A stretch of 64,000 bases of DNA from Halopseudomonas pachastrellae (GCF_900114765.1 NZ_FOUD01000003.1:1-64000), one strand, 5' to 3'. Positions 36,937-47,268 are shown, numbered from the stretch's first letter. The notes: generated from the letters alone by a model not told the origin. Numbers and translations: made by a program.

Positions 36937-38831
36937 GCCTCCTTGGCCAGACTGCCGCTACCCAGGGCATTGCGTTTTTTCAGGTGAATCAGCAACAGAC
37001 TGACCGCCGCCGGGGTCACGCCCGGGATACGCGAGGCCTGCCCCAGCGTCTCCGGCCGCACATCAGCCAGCTTGCCGCGAATCTCGTTGGACAGACCGTT
37101 CAGGCTGGCGTAGTCCAGATCGTCCGGCAGACGCGTCTGCTCGTGTTGGCGCAGGCGATCGATCTCTTCCTGCTGACGCTCGATATAACCGGCGTACTTG
37201 GCCTGAATCTCGACCTGCTCGGCCGCATCGGCCTGCACATCGCTGCCGCCGGTCAGGGCGACCAGCGCGCTGTATTCCACTTCCGGGCGGCGCAGCAAAT
37301 CAAGCAGGCTGTACTCGTGGGTCAGTGGCGTGCCGTACTGGGCGCTGTAGGCCTGGCCTTGGGCACTGCCCGGCTGCACCCAGGTGCTGCGCAGACGCTG
37401 GGTTTCCTGCTCGATGGCTTCGCGCTTGGCATTGAACGCCGCCCAGCGCGCATCGTCGACCAGCCCCAGCTCGCGGCCCTGTTCGGTCAGGCGCAGATCG
37501 GCGTTGTCTTCACGCAGTACCAGGCGGTATTCGGCACGCGAGGTAAACATGCGATAGGGCTCGCGGGTGCCCATGGTGATCAGGTCGTCGACCAGTACCC
37601 CGATGTAAGCTTCATCGCGGCGCGGACACCAGGCGTCCAGCTCCTGCGCACGGCGCGCGGCATTCAGACCGGCCAGCAGGCCCTGAGCGCCGGCCTCTTC
37701 GTAGCCGGTAGTGCCGTTGATCTGACCGGCAAAGAACAGGCCGTCGATCACCTTGGTTTCCAGCGAGTACTTCAGGTCCTGCGGGTTGAAGTAATCGTAT
37801 TCGATGGCATAGCCCGGGCGCAGGATGTGCGCGTTTTCCATGCCCTTGATCGACTGCACGATCTGCAGCTGCACGTCGAACGGCAGCGAGGTGGAGATAC
37901 CGTTGGGATACAGCTCGTGGGTGGTCAGCCCCTCGGGCTCGATAAACACCTGGTGACTCTGCTTGTCGGCAAAGCGGTGAATCTTGTCTTCGATCGAGGG
38001 GCAGTAGCGCGGCCCGATGCCCTCGATGACCCCGGAATACATGGGGGAGCGGTCGAGGTTCTCGCGGATGATGTCGTGCGTGCGCTCATTGGTGTGCGTG
38101 ATGAAGCAGTTGACCTGCTCGGGGTGCAGCTCGGCGCTGCCCATGAACGACATCACCGGAATCGGTGTATCGCCTGGCTGCACGGTCATCTGGCTGAAAT
38201 CGACACTGCGTCCGTCGATACGCGGCGGAGTGCCGGTCTTCAGGCGATCAACCCGCAGGGGTAACTCACGTAATCGTTTTGCCAGGGCAATGGCCGGCGG
38301 ATCACCGGCGCGGCCGCCGGAGTAGTTGTCCAGGCCGATATGAATCAGCCCGCCGAGGAAGGTACCGGTGGTCAGCACCACGTTGTCGGCGAGAAAACGC
38401 AGGCCCATCTGGGTAACGACGCCACGCACCTGCTCTTGCTCAACGATCAGGTCATCGCAGGCCTGCTGGAAAATCCACAGATTGGGCTGGTTTTCCAGCA
38501 TGTGACGGATGGCGGCCTTGTACAGCACACGGTCAGCCTGGGCGCGGGTTGCCCGTACCGCCGGGCCCTTACGGCTGTTGAGCACGCGAAACTGGATACC
38601 GGCTTTGTCGGTCGCCAGCGCCATGGCGCCGCCCAGCGCATCGATCTCTTTCACCAGGTGGCTCTTACCGATACCGCCGATAGCGGGGTTGCAGCTCATC
38701 TGTCCCAGCGTCTCGACGTTGTGACTGAGCAGCAGGGTCTTCACGCCCATACGCGCGGCTGCGAGCGCAGCTTCGGTACCGGCATGGCCACCACCGACCA
38801 CAATGACGTCAAAACGGCTGGGAAAGTCCAC
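36933..38831 (-). CDS. mnmG: tRNA uridine-5-carboxymethylaminomethyl modification enzyme MnmG
   Basis: The 632-residue FAD protein, with MnmE, modifies U34 of several tRNAs. The dinucleotide-binding motif [19 protein letters not shown] is at the N-terminus; [14 protein letters not shown] and the glycine-rich [19 protein letters not shown] insert are present, with the helical MnmE-binding C-terminus (about 550-632). It heads the leftward mnmG-rsmG-parA-parB operon. Its partner gene mnmE is 5.3 kb upstream, separated by a codB/codA/MFS block running the other way. Confidence 0.97.
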   Translation of the reverse strand: MDFPSRFDVIVVGGGHAGTEAALAAARMGVKTLLLSHNVETLGQMSCNPAIGGIGKSHLVKEIDALGGAMALATDKAGIQFRVLNSRKGPAVRATRAQADRVLYKAAIRHMLENQPNLWIFQQACDDLIVEQEQVRGVVTQMGLRFLADNVVLTTGTFLGGLIHIGLDNYSGGRAGDPPAIALAKRLRELPLRVDRLKTGTPPRIDGRSVDFSQMTVQPGDTPIPVMSFMGSAELHPEQVNCFITHTNERTHDIIRENLDRSPMYSGVIEGIGPRYCPSIEDKIHRFADKQSHQVFIEPEGLTTHELYPNGISTSLPFDVQLQIVQSIKGMENAHILRPGYAIEYDYFNPQDLKYSLETKVIDGLFFAGQINGTTGYEEAGAQGLLAGLNAARRAQELDAWCPRRDEAYIGVLVDDLITMGTREPYRMFTSRAEYRLVLREDNADLRLTEQGRELGLVDDARWAAFNAKREAIEQETQRLRSTWVQPGSAQGQAYSAQYGTPLTHEYSLLDLLRRPEVEYSALVALTGGSDVQADAAEQVEIQAKYAGYIERQQEEIDRLRQHEQTRLPDDLDYASLNGLSNEIRGKLADVRPETLGQASRIPGVTPAAVSLLLIHLKKRNALGSGSLAKEA

Positions 38832-38880
38832 CTGTCACCTCGTTTGCCGGGCGTACCCCCGGCACAGAAAAAAGGGGCTG

Positions 38881-38909
38881 ATTATAGGGCCAAGGGGAGA
38901 AAATTGCAG
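38881..38909 (-). promoter_or_regulatory. Putative mnmG promoter
   Basis: On the minus strand a perfect -10 TATAAT (38881-38886) is preceded, 17 bp upstream, by the weak -35 CTGCAA (38904-38909). It points toward mnmG, 50 bp away, and lies directly beside the AT-rich/DnaA-box region. Confidence 0.55.
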
Positions 38910-38956
38910 CCGTGCTGACCATTTTTTGTACAACCGGCTTTTCTCTCCCGGCAAAG

Positions 38957-39216
38957 AGTTAAAAAGAATAAAGATGAAAATATATAAAAAGACTGAATAA
39001 GTTAATGTTAATAGGGCCGCCCTGTCCTGTGGAAAACCCTGTAAACCCCTTTATTTTCATAGCTTTGTGAAAAAAGAAAGGTTGTGAAAAAACGGTCAGT
39101 TAGAGGTGGGCAGGCAGTGGTGCATCCTGTGGATGAAAGGCCGGGTTATCCACAGGCGGGTTATGCCCAGGCTTGTCCTCCGGGTTATCGACCGGGTTGG
39201 GGGGCAGTTTTCCACA
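38957..39216. other. Origin-like region upstream of mnmG: AT-rich tract plus DnaA-box cluster
   Basis: In the 605-bp mnmG-codB gap, an AT-rich tract of about 57 bp (38957-39013) is followed by six DnaA-box-like 9-mers in 190 bp. They are TGTGGAAAA (39028-39036), TGTGAAAAA (39066-39074 and 39083-39091), TGTGGATGA (39128-39136, one mismatch), the perfect TTATCCACA (39146-39154) and TTTTCCACA (39208-39216). An unwinding-type AT tract beside DnaA boxes is the layout of a replication origin, and in E. coli oriC lies next to this gene (gidA). The main origin is probably at 48.3-48.75 kb; this may be a secondary or relic origin or a DnaA reservoir. No gene is recognised in the gap. Confidence 0.6.
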
Positions 39217-39274
39217 GGGTTCAGCAAGCGCTTATCGGTTGCTGCCCCATCCGTTTTCTCACCGGTATACGCCT

Positions 39275-39318
39275 TATAATGGGGCAGTGTTTATGAGTAA
39301 TTGTGCAGTCTGCACAAT
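39275..39318 (+). promoter_or_regulatory. codB promoter with palindromic operator
   Basis: A perfect -10 TATAAT (39275-39280), with no good -35, is followed by the 19-bp palindrome ATTGTGCAG-T-CTGCACAAT (39300-39318), about 13-31 bases after the expected start. The position suits a repressor or an activator-controlled roadblock. A weak -35 is typical of activated promoters, so the PucR-type protein of this operon is the candidate ligand. Confidence 0.6.
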
Positions 39319-39436
39319 ATGCGCCCTGCTCCAGCTGTCTCTACCGGCGCTATCGGGCCTGCTGGCACGCTGGTTGCTCTAGCCCGGACAGGTATCCACC
39401 GTCGTGGATGCACCGCTGCCAACCGGAGACAATGTC

Positions 39437-40720
39437 ATGAGTGAAATACAAGACAGCGCCGATCAGGATTACCCCCTGAGCCCGGTGCCGACCCATGCGC
39501 GCAAGAGCATGTGGTCAATGAGTTTCGTCCTGCTGGGTTTTACCTTTTTCAGCGCCACCATGTGGGCCGGTGGCAGTGTTGGGGCTGCCTTCGAGTTCTC
39601 CACCCTGCTGTGGATTTTGCTGATTGGTAACCTGCTGTTGGGCGCCTATGCTGCAGGACTGGGCTTTATCGCTGCCCGCTCGGGCCTGAACACCGCGCTG
39701 ATGAGCCGTTATGCCTTTGGCGATGTGGGCAGCAAGCTGTCCGACTTTATTCTCGGCTTTACCCAGATCGGCTGGTACGCCTGGGGCACCGCCACCATGG
39801 CGCTGCTGCTGGTGAAAATGACCGGCCTGCCGGAAAGCCTGACCCTGCCGCTGATGGTGCTGTTCGGCTTTGGCTTTTGCATCAGCGCCTTTATTGGCTA
39901 TCGCGGGCTCGACCTGCTGTCGCGGGTCGCAGTGCCTGCGATGATCATTCTGATTGCCGTCAGCCTGGGCATTGCCGGCTCCGATGCTGGCGGTCTGGCT
40001 GGGCTGTCTGCGATCGACCCGAGCGCCGAGATGAGCGTGGCGGCGGCCATTACCCTGGTGTTCGGCACCTTTGTCAGCGGCGGTACCCAGGCCACCAACT
40101 GGACGCGCTTTGCCAAGTCCGGCAAGGCTGCGGTTATCGCAACCCTGGCCGCTTTCTTCGTTGGTAATGGTTTGATGACTCTGGTCGGCGCCTTTGGCGC
40201 GCTGGTGTACCAGCAGGCCGATATCGTCGACATCATGGTGGCGCAGGGCCTGGCTACCCTGGGTGTGCTGATGCTGTTCCTTAACCTGTGGACCACCCAG
40301 GACAACACCGTCTACAACTTTGCTGTGGCCGGCTGCAACCTGCTGCGCACCGAGCGTCGCCGTACCGTCACCGTGGTTGGTGCCGCCATTGGTACCCTGC
40401 TGGCCGTACTGGGTATGTACGATTGGCTGATCCCCTTCCTGATTCTGCTGGGTACCTTTATCCCACCGTTGGGTGGCGTGATCATGGCCAACTATCTGGT
40501 GACCTGGCGCGGGCGCTACGGTGATCTGGCGACCACTGCCCTGCCGGCTTTCAACTGGGTGGGGCTGAGTGCCTACGCCATCGGCTCGCTGGTTGCCTAC
40601 ACCTCAAACTGGGTCGCGCCGCTGGTGGGTGTGCTGACCGCTGCCCTGGCGTATGCGGTACTGGCGCTACTGATCAACCCGGTACGTGAACGCCGCGCTG
40701 CGCTGTCCAGCCGCGCATGA
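39437..40720 (+). CDS. codB: Cytosine permease
   Basis: The 427-residue NCS1-family transporter starts at ATG 39437, after GGAG. About 12 membrane helices are visible, with conserved GGSVGAAF near the first helix, GFTQIGWYAWGTATMAL, GTFVSGGTQATNWTRF and LWTTQDNTVYNFAVAG (helix 8 region). CodB imports cytosine for deamination by CodA, encoded two genes downstream. It starts a rightward operon in which the next two starts overlap the preceding stops. A related purine or thiamine-precursor permease is possible, but the codA link makes cytosine most likely. Confidence 0.9.
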   Translation: MSEIQDSADQDYPLSPVPTHARKSMWSMSFVLLGFTFFSATMWAGGSVGAAFEFSTLLWILLIGNLLLGAYAAGLGFIAARSGLNTALMSRYAFGDVGSKLSDFILGFTQIGWYAWGTATMALLLVKMTGLPESLTLPLMVLFGFGFCISAFIGYRGLDLLSRVAVPAMIILIAVSLGIAGSDAGGLAGLSAIDPSAEMSVAAAITLVFGTFVSGGTQATNWTRFAKSGKAAVIATLAAFFVGNGLMTLVGAFGALVYQQADIVDIMVAQGLATLGVLMLFLNLWTTQDNTVYNFAVAGCNLLRTERRRTVTVVGAAIGTLLAVLGMYDWLIPFLILLGTFIPPLGGVIMANYLVTWRGRYGDLATTALPAFNWVGLSAYAIGSLVAYTSNWVAPLVGVLTAALAYAVLALLINPVRERRAALSSRA

Positions 40721-41460
40721 GTGAGCTGCTGTGTACAGCCGATATCCCGGACCTGCCGGGTCTGGGGGCCATTCGTCTGCGCGCCGGTCGAACCGGCGCC
40801 AGACGTCGAGTGCGTTGGCCCTATGTGGCGGAAAACCGCTCGTTCACGCCCTGGATCAAGGGCGGCGAGCTGGTGTTCATCACGGGTATCGGTCGACATC
40901 ACAGTCTGGATAACCTGTTTGAACTGGTGCACGAGGGCGCCGCGACCGGGGTAGCTGGTCTGGTGATCCTGACCGGTGATGCCTATATCGGTCAGTTACC
41001 GGCCGCGCTGCTGAAACGCGCCGATGCATTGCAGTTGCCCCTGTTGGAGCAACCCTATTCGCTGCCTATGGTGACGGTGACCGAAGTTATCAGCCGCGCC
41101 ATTATCGCTCGCGAACAGTTGGCCGCGCGTGCTGCAGAAGATCAGGCCGACCATCTGCTGCAGCGCTTGCAGCTGCGCCTGGGCTCGCTACCTGAGCGCG
41201 AGGCCTTTATTGCCCCCTGGTTTGCCGAGCATCAAGCGTTGCTGCATGAACTTAGCCCCACCCTGGCCGCCTGGCTACAGCATGGCGGCAACCTCAGTGC
41301 GGCCGCCGCGAGCCTTGGCAGTCACCGTAATTCCGTGCGTTACCGGCTGAACAAGCTGTTTCGCGCTACCGGTCTGGACCCACGCAGACCAGCCGATCTG
41401 AATAACCTGATTCTGGCGCACCTGTTGTGCCAAAGCCCTGATTCTGGAGAATACCCATGA
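40717..41460 (+). CDS. PucR-family transcriptional regulator of the cod operon
   Basis: The 247-residue protein has an N-terminal PucR-type sensory region (about 5-125: ADIPDLPGLGAIRLRAG, GELVFITGIG, AGLVILTG, ADALQLPLLEQPY) and a C-terminal HTH_30 domain (about 185-240, with LGSHRNSVRYRLNKLFRATG). It lacks the central GGDEF-like part of full-length PucR proteins and is therefore short. PucR regulators control purine and related nitrogen catabolism. Its ATG overlaps the codB stop (ATGA), and codA overlaps its end likewise, so all three are translationally coupled and it probably controls this operon. Confidence 0.85.
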   Translation: MSELLCTADIPDLPGLGAIRLRAGRTGARRRVRWPYVAENRSFTPWIKGGELVFITGIGRHHSLDNLFELVHEGAATGVAGLVILTGDAYIGQLPAALLKRADALQLPLLEQPYSLPMVTVTEVISRAIIAREQLAARAAEDQADHLLQRLQLRLGSLPEREAFIAPWFAEHQALLHELSPTLAAWLQHGGNLSAAAASLGSHRNSVRYRLNKLFRATGLDPRRPADLNNLILAHLLCQSPDSGEYP

Positions 41461-42713
41461 CCCTGCCCCTCACTGCCATCGTCAATGCCCGCCTGGCCGG
41501 TCGCCCCGGTCTGTATCGCGTCGCCATGGCTGATGGTCGCTTCACTGCCATCGATGCCCAAGCTGCCAGCCAGAGCGCGGCGGCGGACGAGCTGGATGCC
41601 GGCGGCAATCTGCTGCTGCCACCTTTTGTTGAGCCGCACATTCACCTGGACGCCGCACTGACCGCCGGTGAGCCGCGCTGGAACCAGAGCGGCACCCTGT
41701 TTGAAGGCATTGAATGCTGGGGTGAGCGCAAGGCCATGCTGAGCCGTGATGATGTGGTGAGCCGCGCCGAACAGACGCTCAAGCTGTTTGCCGCGCACGG
41801 TATCCAGTACGTGCGCACCCACGTGGATGTAACCGACCCGCAGCTGACTGCGCTGCGTGCGATGGTTGAAGTGCGCGAGCGGGTGCGTGAGTTTGTCGAC
41901 CTGCAGATTGTCGCTTTTCCGCAGGAGGGGATTCTGTCCTTTCCGGGCGGTAAGGAGCTAATGACCGAGGCGGTGGCTATTGGCGCCGATGTGATCGGCG
42001 GCATCCCGCACTTTGAGTTCACCCGCGACTACGGCGTGGAGTCGGTCAAGTGGCTGATGGACCTGGCTGAGCGCCATGACTGCCTGGTGGATGTGCATTG
42101 CGATGAGATTGACGATCCGCAATCGCGCTTTCTCGAAGTGCTTGCCGCCGAAGCACTGAGCCGTGACTACGGCAGCCGGGTAACCGCCAGCCACACCTGT
42201 GCCATGCACTCCTACGAGGATGCCTATTGCAGCCGTCTGTTCCGCCTGTTGGGCAAGTCTGGCCTGAACTTTGTTGCCCTGCCCACCGAAAACCTGCATT
42301 TGCAGGGGCGTTTTGATGGATACCCCAAACGTCGCGGTATTACCCGAGTACCGGAGTTGCTCGATGCCGGCCTCAAGGTTTGCTTTGGCCAGGACTCGAT
42401 CCGCGACCCCTGGTATCCGATGGGCAACGGTAACCTGCTGCGTACCCTGGATGTTGGTCTGCACGCCTGCCATATGCTGGGGATGGAACGCATTGAGACC
42501 GCGTTGGAGATCGTGACCGACAACGGCGCGGCCGCGCTTAACCTGAACAGCTACGGTATTGCCGTTGGCAACCCGGCGCGCTGCATGGTGGTAAACGGCG
42601 CTACACCCTACGAGGTGTTGTTAAACCAGTCGCCAGTGTTGGCCTCGATCCGCGACGGGCGTTGCCTGGTGCAGCGCGAAGCGCCGGTGCATGAGGTTGC
42701 CGGGTGGTCCTGA
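41457..42713 (+). CDS. codA: Cytosine deaminase
   Basis: The 418-residue amidohydrolase converts cytosine to uracil and ammonia. Metal and catalytic residues align with E. coli CodA: HIHLD (two His ligands), the HFEFTRDYGVES segment, VDVHCDEIDDPQSRF (His ligand and catalytic Glu), SHTCAMHSY and the late Asp in CFGQDSIRDPWYP. E. coli has His where this protein has Gln in FGQD, a substitution I believe is common in pseudomonad homologues. Activity on other cytosine-like or triazine substrates cannot be excluded. It overlaps the PucR gene by 4 bp. Confidence 0.9.
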   Translation: MTLPLTAIVNARLAGRPGLYRVAMADGRFTAIDAQAASQSAAADELDAGGNLLLPPFVEPHIHLDAALTAGEPRWNQSGTLFEGIECWGERKAMLSRDDVVSRAEQTLKLFAAHGIQYVRTHVDVTDPQLTALRAMVEVRERVREFVDLQIVAFPQEGILSFPGGKELMTEAVAIGADVIGGIPHFEFTRDYGVESVKWLMDLAERHDCLVDVHCDEIDDPQSRFLEVLAAEALSRDYGSRVTASHTCAMHSYEDAYCSRLFRLLGKSGLNFVALPTENLHLQGRFDGYPKRRGITRVPELLDAGLKVCFGQDSIRDPWYPMGNGNLLRTLDVGLHACHMLGMERIETALEIVTDNGAAALNLNSYGIAVGNPARCMVVNGATPYEVLLNQSPVLASIRDGRCLVQREAPVHEVAGWS

Positions 42714-42768
42714 GGCTAGCGCTGCTGTGCTAAGGTGACCGGCCGGTTCTGTCATTCAGAGGCCCGCT

Positions 42769-44133
42769 TTGCCCCCAGCAACCCATGACGGCGTCCCCAT
42801 GCCCCAACGCGTCGGTGCGATCATCGCGATCGCACTGGGCGTAACCATGGCTGTGCTCGACGGCATGATTGCCAATGTTGCGCTGCCAACCATCGGCGCC
42901 GATCTGGGCGCCAGTGCAGCCGGCTCTATCTGGGTGGTCAACGCCTATCAACTGGTTATTGCCGTCAGCCTGCTGCCACTGGCCTCGCTTGGCGACCTGT
43001 GGAGCTATCGGCGCGTTTACCTGATCGGCTTGGCGATCTTTGCCAGCATGTCGGTGCTCTGTGCCCTGAGTGACTCGCTGCTGGAGCTGACGTTGGCGCG
43101 CATGCTGCAAGGGCTGGGCGCGGCGGCGGTGATGAGTGTCAACGGTGCACTGACCCGGCTGATTTATCCGCGTGCGCGACTCGGCCGCGGCGTAGCACTC
43201 AATACCCTGATTGTGTCGGTGGCGGCGGCCGCCGGGCCCAGTGTGGCAGCTGCTATCTTGTCTCTCGCCAGTTGGCCCTGGCTGTTTGCTGTCAGTGCCC
43301 CGGTCGGCGTACTGGCCCTGCTGATGGGGTGGCGCTTTCTGCCAGCCAACGAGGGTGCGCCTAGCCAGCGTTTTGACTTGCCCAGCGCCGCGCTGAACGT
43401 CCTTACGCTGGGCTGTTTCTTTCTGGCGGTGACCGGCTTTGCCCAGGGGCATGGCGGTTGGTGGCTGCTGCTGCCGGTTGCGATCGGGCTGCCGCTGGGC
43501 TGGCTGTTTGTGCGCCGTCAACTGAGCCGCAGTATGCCGTTGCTGCCGGTGGATTTGCTGCGTATTCCCATCTTTGCCCTGTCTATCTGCAGCTCAATCA
43601 GCGCCTTTACCGCGCAGATGCTGGCGATGGTCTCCATCCCGTTCTACTTTCAGCATGCGTTGGGCCTTAATGCTATTCAGACTGGTCTGCTGATGACGCC
43701 CTGGCCGCTGGCAACCATGTTTACTGCGCCACTGGCAGGAAGACTGCTGGAGCGCTACCACGCCGGCTTGCTCGGTGGCATCGGCATGCTGCTGTTTGCC
43801 GGCGGGCTGTGGGGGCTGGCCAGCCTGCCCGATAGCCCCGGATTTGGCTTGATACTGGCCTGGATGATGCTCTGCGGCGCCGGTTTCGGGTTGTTCCAGT
43901 CGCCCAACAATCACACCATCATCACCGCCGCCCCCCTGCACCGCAGCGGCGGCGCCAGCGGCATGCTCAGCACCGCTCGGCTGGTCGGCCAGACCTGCGG
44001 TGCCGCGCTGGTGGCACTGATGTTCAACCTGTTTGCGGATAACGGCACCCATGTTGCGCTGCTGGTGGCCAGCACCTTTGCGGTGATGGCGGCGGTAGTC
44101 AGCAGTTGGCGGATGCGTCAGGCGCTGCCCTGA
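42769..44133 (+). CDS. MFS transporter, DHA2 (14-helix) drug-exporter type
   Basis: The 454-residue protein has about 14 hydrophobic helices and the DHA2 signatures: LDGMIANVALPTIGADL in helix 1, WVVNAYQLVIAVSLLPLASLGDLWSYRR (motif A loop) and LQGLGAAAVMS. The start is uncertain. TTG 42769 has an AGAGG site at good spacing; ATG 42799 (MPQRVGAIIAIALG) lacks one. It is 55 bp after codA and convergent with mnmE, with stops that nearly touch. The substrate is unknown; export of toxic pyrimidine analogues is a speculation suggested only by location. Confidence 0.85.
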   Translation: MPPATHDGVPMPQRVGAIIAIALGVTMAVLDGMIANVALPTIGADLGASAAGSIWVVNAYQLVIAVSLLPLASLGDLWSYRRVYLIGLAIFASMSVLCALSDSLLELTLARMLQGLGAAAVMSVNGALTRLIYPRARLGRGVALNTLIVSVAAAAGPSVAAAILSLASWPWLFAVSAPVGVLALLMGWRFLPANEGAPSQRFDLPSAALNVLTLGCFFLAVTGFAQGHGGWWLLLPVAIGLPLGWLFVRRQLSRSMPLLPVDLLRIPIFALSICSSISAFTAQMLAMVSIPFYFQHALGLNAIQTGLLMTPWPLATMFTAPLAGRLLERYHAGLLGGIGMLLFAGGLWGLASLPDSPGFGLILAWMMLCGAGFGLFQSPNNHTIITAAPLHRSGGASGMLSTARLVGQTCGAALVALMFNLFADNGTHVALLVASTFAVMAAVVSSWRMRQALP

Positions 44134-45504
44134 CTATTTGCCAATGCAGAAGCTGGAGAAGATCCGCCCCAGCAGATCATCGGCGGAAAACTCGCCGGTG
44201 ATTTTGCCGAGTGCCTGCTGGGCCATGCGCAGGTCTTCGGCCAGCAGCTCGCCGGCGCCCATCAGGGTCAGTTGATCAAAGCCGTGCTGCAGGTAGTCAG
44301 CTGCTTCCTCCAGCGCTTCGAGGTGGCGGCGGCGGGCGCTGAACAGGCTTTCGCCGGTCTGCTCAAAGCCCATGCAGGCCTTCAGGTGTTCACGCAGCAG
44401 GTCGATGCCCTCGCCCTGCCTGGCTGACAGGTGCAACACAACCGAGCCATCGGCTGCGGTGTCCTGTGCTACCGGTTCACCGGTAACGTCGACCTTGTTA
44501 TATATCAGCGTAACCTTGGCCGGGTCGGGCCGCTGCTCGAGAAATTCCGGCCAGAGCAGCTCGGGATTTTTGGCTTCGGGTTGGCTGGCGTCGACCATCA
44601 GCAAAATGCGATCTGCCTCGCCGATGGCCGCCATGGCGCGCTGCACGCCAATTTGCTCCACCTGATCATCGGTGTCACGCAGGCCTGCGGTATCAATGAT
44701 GTGCAGCGGCATACCATCGATGTGGATGTGTTCGCGCAGGATGTCCCGGGTGGTACCGGCAATGTCGGTAACAATGGCGCTTTCCCGCCCGGCCAGGGCG
44801 TTGAGCAGACTCGATTTGCCAGCGTTGGGACGCCCGGCAATCACCACGTTCATACCGTCGCGCAGCAATGCACCCTGCCCGGCCTGGCGCTGTACCTGGG
44901 TCAGTTCGCCCTGCACCGCCTGTAGCTGGGACAGTACGTGGCCGTCGGCGAGAAAGTCGATCTCTTCCTCCGGGAAGTCGATCGCCGCCTCAACATAGAT
45001 ACGCAGGGCAATCAGCGATTCGGTCAGCGCGCGTACGCGCTGGGAAAACACCCCTTGCAGGGAATTCAGGGCGTTGCGCGCGGCCTGCTCGGAGCTGGCC
45101 TCGATCAGATCGGCAATGGCCTCGGCCTGGGCCAGGTCCAGCTTGTCATTGAGGAAGGCACGTTCGCTGAACTCGCCCGGGCGGGCCTGACGGGCACCGG
45201 CGGCCAGGCAGGCCTTGAGCAGCAGATCCATCACTACCGGGCCACCGTGGCCCTGCAGCTCCAGCACGTCTTCGCCGGTAAAGGAATGCGGCCCCGGAAA
45301 AAACAGCGTGATGCCTTCATCCAGGGTCTGCTCACCGGAGAAAAACGGGCCGTAATGGGCGTAGCGCGGCCGCGGTTCACGCCGGGCAATCTGCTGGGCG
45401 ATGGAGTGCGCCGCCGGGCCCGACACACGAATGATGCCTACCCCGCCCTGCCCGGGGGCCGTGGCGAGGGCGGCAATGGTATCGGCGTGATAGGGCGTGC
45501 TCAT
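44134..45504 (-). CDS. mnmE: tRNA modification GTPase MnmE
   Basis: The 456-residue protein is read from ATG 45504 ([21 protein letters not shown]), with GGAG six bases upstream; the frame continues to 45534 without homology. It has the N-terminal folate-binding dimerisation domain (about 1-118), the helical domain, the inserted G domain ([23 protein letters not shown]; about 220-380) and the terminal catalytic motif FCIGK. With MnmG it builds the 5-substituent on U34 of tRNA. It lies alone between the codA block and yidC rather than next to mnmG. Confidence 0.97.
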   Translation of the reverse strand: MSTPYHADTIAALATAPGQGGVGIIRVSGPAAHSIAQQIARREPRPRYAHYGPFFSGEQTLDEGITLFFPGPHSFTGEDVLELQGHGGPVVMDLLLKACLAAGARQARPGEFSERAFLNDKLDLAQAEAIADLIEASSEQAARNALNSLQGVFSQRVRALTESLIALRIYVEAAIDFPEEEIDFLADGHVLSQLQAVQGELTQVQRQAGQGALLRDGMNVVIAGRPNAGKSSLLNALAGRESAIVTDIAGTTRDILREHIHIDGMPLHIIDTAGLRDTDDQVEQIGVQRAMAAIGEADRILLMVDASQPEAKNPELLWPEFLEQRPDPAKVTLIYNKVDVTGEPVAQDTAADGSVVLHLSARQGEGIDLLREHLKACMGFEQTGESLFSARRRHLEALEEAADYLQHGFDQLTLMGAGELLAEDLRMAQQALGKITGEFSADDLLGRIFSSFCIGK

Positions 45505-45533
45505 GGCGGCTCCGATGTTTTCTGTGGATAGCA

Positions 45534-45557
45534 AAACGCCCCGCGAACGGGGCGTTT
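45534..45557 (-). terminator. Rho-independent terminator after yidC
   Basis: AAACGCCCCG and CGGGGCGTTT form a perfect 10-bp stem with a 4-base loop, followed on the minus strand by T residues, 20 bp past the yidC stop. It separates the rpmH-yidC unit from mnmE. Confidence 0.85.
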
Positions 45558-45576
45558 GACTGGCGGTGAGCAGGAC

Positions 45577-47268
45577 TTAGTCCTTGCTCGCAGCGCCCTT
45601 CTCGATCTGCCGGGTAATGTACCACTGTTGTGCAATGGACAGGCAGTTGTTGACTACCCAGTACAGCACCAGACCGGCCGGGAACCACAGGAAGAAGAAG
45701 GTAAAGATGATCGGCAGCATCTTCATTACCTTGGCCTGCATCGGGTCCGGCGGCGTCGGGTTCAGCTGCTGCTGCAGGAACATGGTCGCGCCCATGATGA
45801 TCGGCAGGATGAAGTACGGATCCTTCAGCGACAGGTCGGTGATCCAGCCGAGCCATTCGGCCTGGCGAATTTCGACGCTTTCCATCAGTACCCAGTACAA
45901 GGCAATGAAGACCGGCATCTGCACCAGAATCGGCAGACAGCCACCCAGCGGGTTGATCTTCTCTTTCTTGTACAGCTCCATCATGCCCTGGGACATTTTC
46001 TGACGGTCATCGCCGTACTGCTCACGCAGTGCCTGCAGCTTGGGCGCAACACGGCGCATATTGGCCATGGAGCGGTAGCTGGTGGCTGACAGCGGGAAGA
46101 AGATCAGCTTGATCAGGCAGGTCAGCAGAATGATGCTCCAGCCCCAGTTGCCGACAAAGCCGTGAATCAGGCTCAGTACCCAGAACAGCGGCTGGGCAAT
46201 CCACCACAGGAAGCCGTAGTCAACGGTCAGCTCCAGACCCTGAGAGATGGCCTTGAGGTCATCCTGAATCTTGGGGCCGGCGTAGAAATCGGCGCTGATC
46301 TGCTGCTGCTCGCCAGCCGGCACGGTAACGGCCGGGCTGGTGAAGCCGACAATGTAGTTGCCACTGCGGTCTTTCAGCGTGCGGTAGTGATGAGTGACCT
46401 CCGGGCTCGGAATCCAGGCGCTGACAAAGTAGTGCTGCAGCCAGGCGATCCAGCCACCGGAGACGTTCTCAGCCAGGCGAGTGTCGTCCAGCTCCGACAT
46501 CTTCAGCTTGGTGTAAGAGGCATCGTCGCTCCAGTAGGCGGTACCCAGGAAGGTCGCCATGCCAGTGGCAGTGGAGCTGGACGGATCACCGCTGCCGTCG
46601 CGCTTGATCTGACCAAACAGGCTGCCGCTCCAGGGCTGGCTGCTCTGGTTGTCGATCAGGTAGCTGACGCCGACCAGGTAGCTGCCACGGGTAAAGGTGA
46701 AGCGCTTGGTGACGTTGACGCCTTCGCTGCTGGTAGTCAGGTCAACAACCAGTTGCTCCTGGCCGTCGGCCAGCTGGTAGCTGTTCTGCTCAACGCTGTA
46801 ACGCGCGCGGCCACTGGACTTGTCCGGGCCTTGCTGGCCGGTCAGGCCGCTCTGCGCGATGTAGGTGCGGTTGCCCGATTGCTCCAGCAGCTGGAACGGC
46901 AGATCCGGACGATCCTTGCGGGTCGGATACTGCGGCAGCGCCAGCGAAACAATGTCACCGCCCACCGGGTTGATAGTTACCTGCAGGGTGTCGGTTTCAA
47001 CCTTGACCAGTCCACCCTTGGCATCCGGGGTGGTTACCTGGGCCGGTGCCAGGGCTTCGCCCTCGCCATTGATGGCAGCCGGTACATCACCGTCATGAGC
47101 GGCGGCGTTGTCATCGCTGCCCGGCAGATCACTGCTGTCGAGCGGCGCGACCTGGGTCTGCGCTGCCGGAGCAAGATCCTGCTGAACAAAATCCTTATTC
47201 CACTGCACCACCATCAGGTAGGTGATCACCAGTAGAGCACCGATGAGGATATTACGTTGGAGGTTCAT
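45577..47268 (-). CDS. yidC: Membrane protein insertase YidC
   Basis: The 563-residue inner-membrane insertase has an N-terminal signal-anchor ([20 protein letters not shown]), a large periplasmic domain (about 50-345) and the conserved five-helix core (about 350-550; [39 protein letters not shown] segment, [21 protein letters not shown]). It inserts and folds membrane proteins, including F0 subunit c encoded in this window. The ATG overlaps the yidD stop by 4 bp. Length is close to P. aeruginosa YidC. Confidence 0.97.
   Translation of the reverse strand: MNLQRNILIGALLVITYLMVVQWNKDFVQQDLAPAAQTQVAPLDSSDLPGSDDNAAAHDGDVPAAINGEGEALAPAQVTTPDAKGGLVKVETDTLQVTINPVGGDIVSLALPQYPTRKDRPDLPFQLLEQSGNRTYIAQSGLTGQQGPDKSSGRARYSVEQNSYQLADGQEQLVVDLTTSSEGVNVTKRFTFTRGSYLVGVSYLIDNQSSQPWSGSLFGQIKRDGSGDPSSSTATGMATFLGTAYWSDDASYTKLKMSELDDTRLAENVSGGWIAWLQHYFVSAWIPSPEVTHHYRTLKDRSGNYIVGFTSPAVTVPAGEQQQISADFYAGPKIQDDLKAISQGLELTVDYGFLWWIAQPLFWVLSLIHGFVGNWGWSIILLTCLIKLIFFPLSATSYRSMANMRRVAPKLQALREQYGDDRQKMSQGMMELYKKEKINPLGGCLPILVQMPVFIALYWVLMESVEIRQAEWLGWITDLSLKDPYFILPIIMGATMFLQQQLNPTPPDPMQAKVMKMLPIIFTFFFLWFPAGLVLYWVVNNCLSIAQQWYITRQIEKGAASKD

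Noticed and set aside
39084-39382. Short plus-strand frames upstream of codB
   Set aside because: They lie in the DnaA-box/promoter region, overlap each other in different frames, and lack homology or good ribosome-binding sites.
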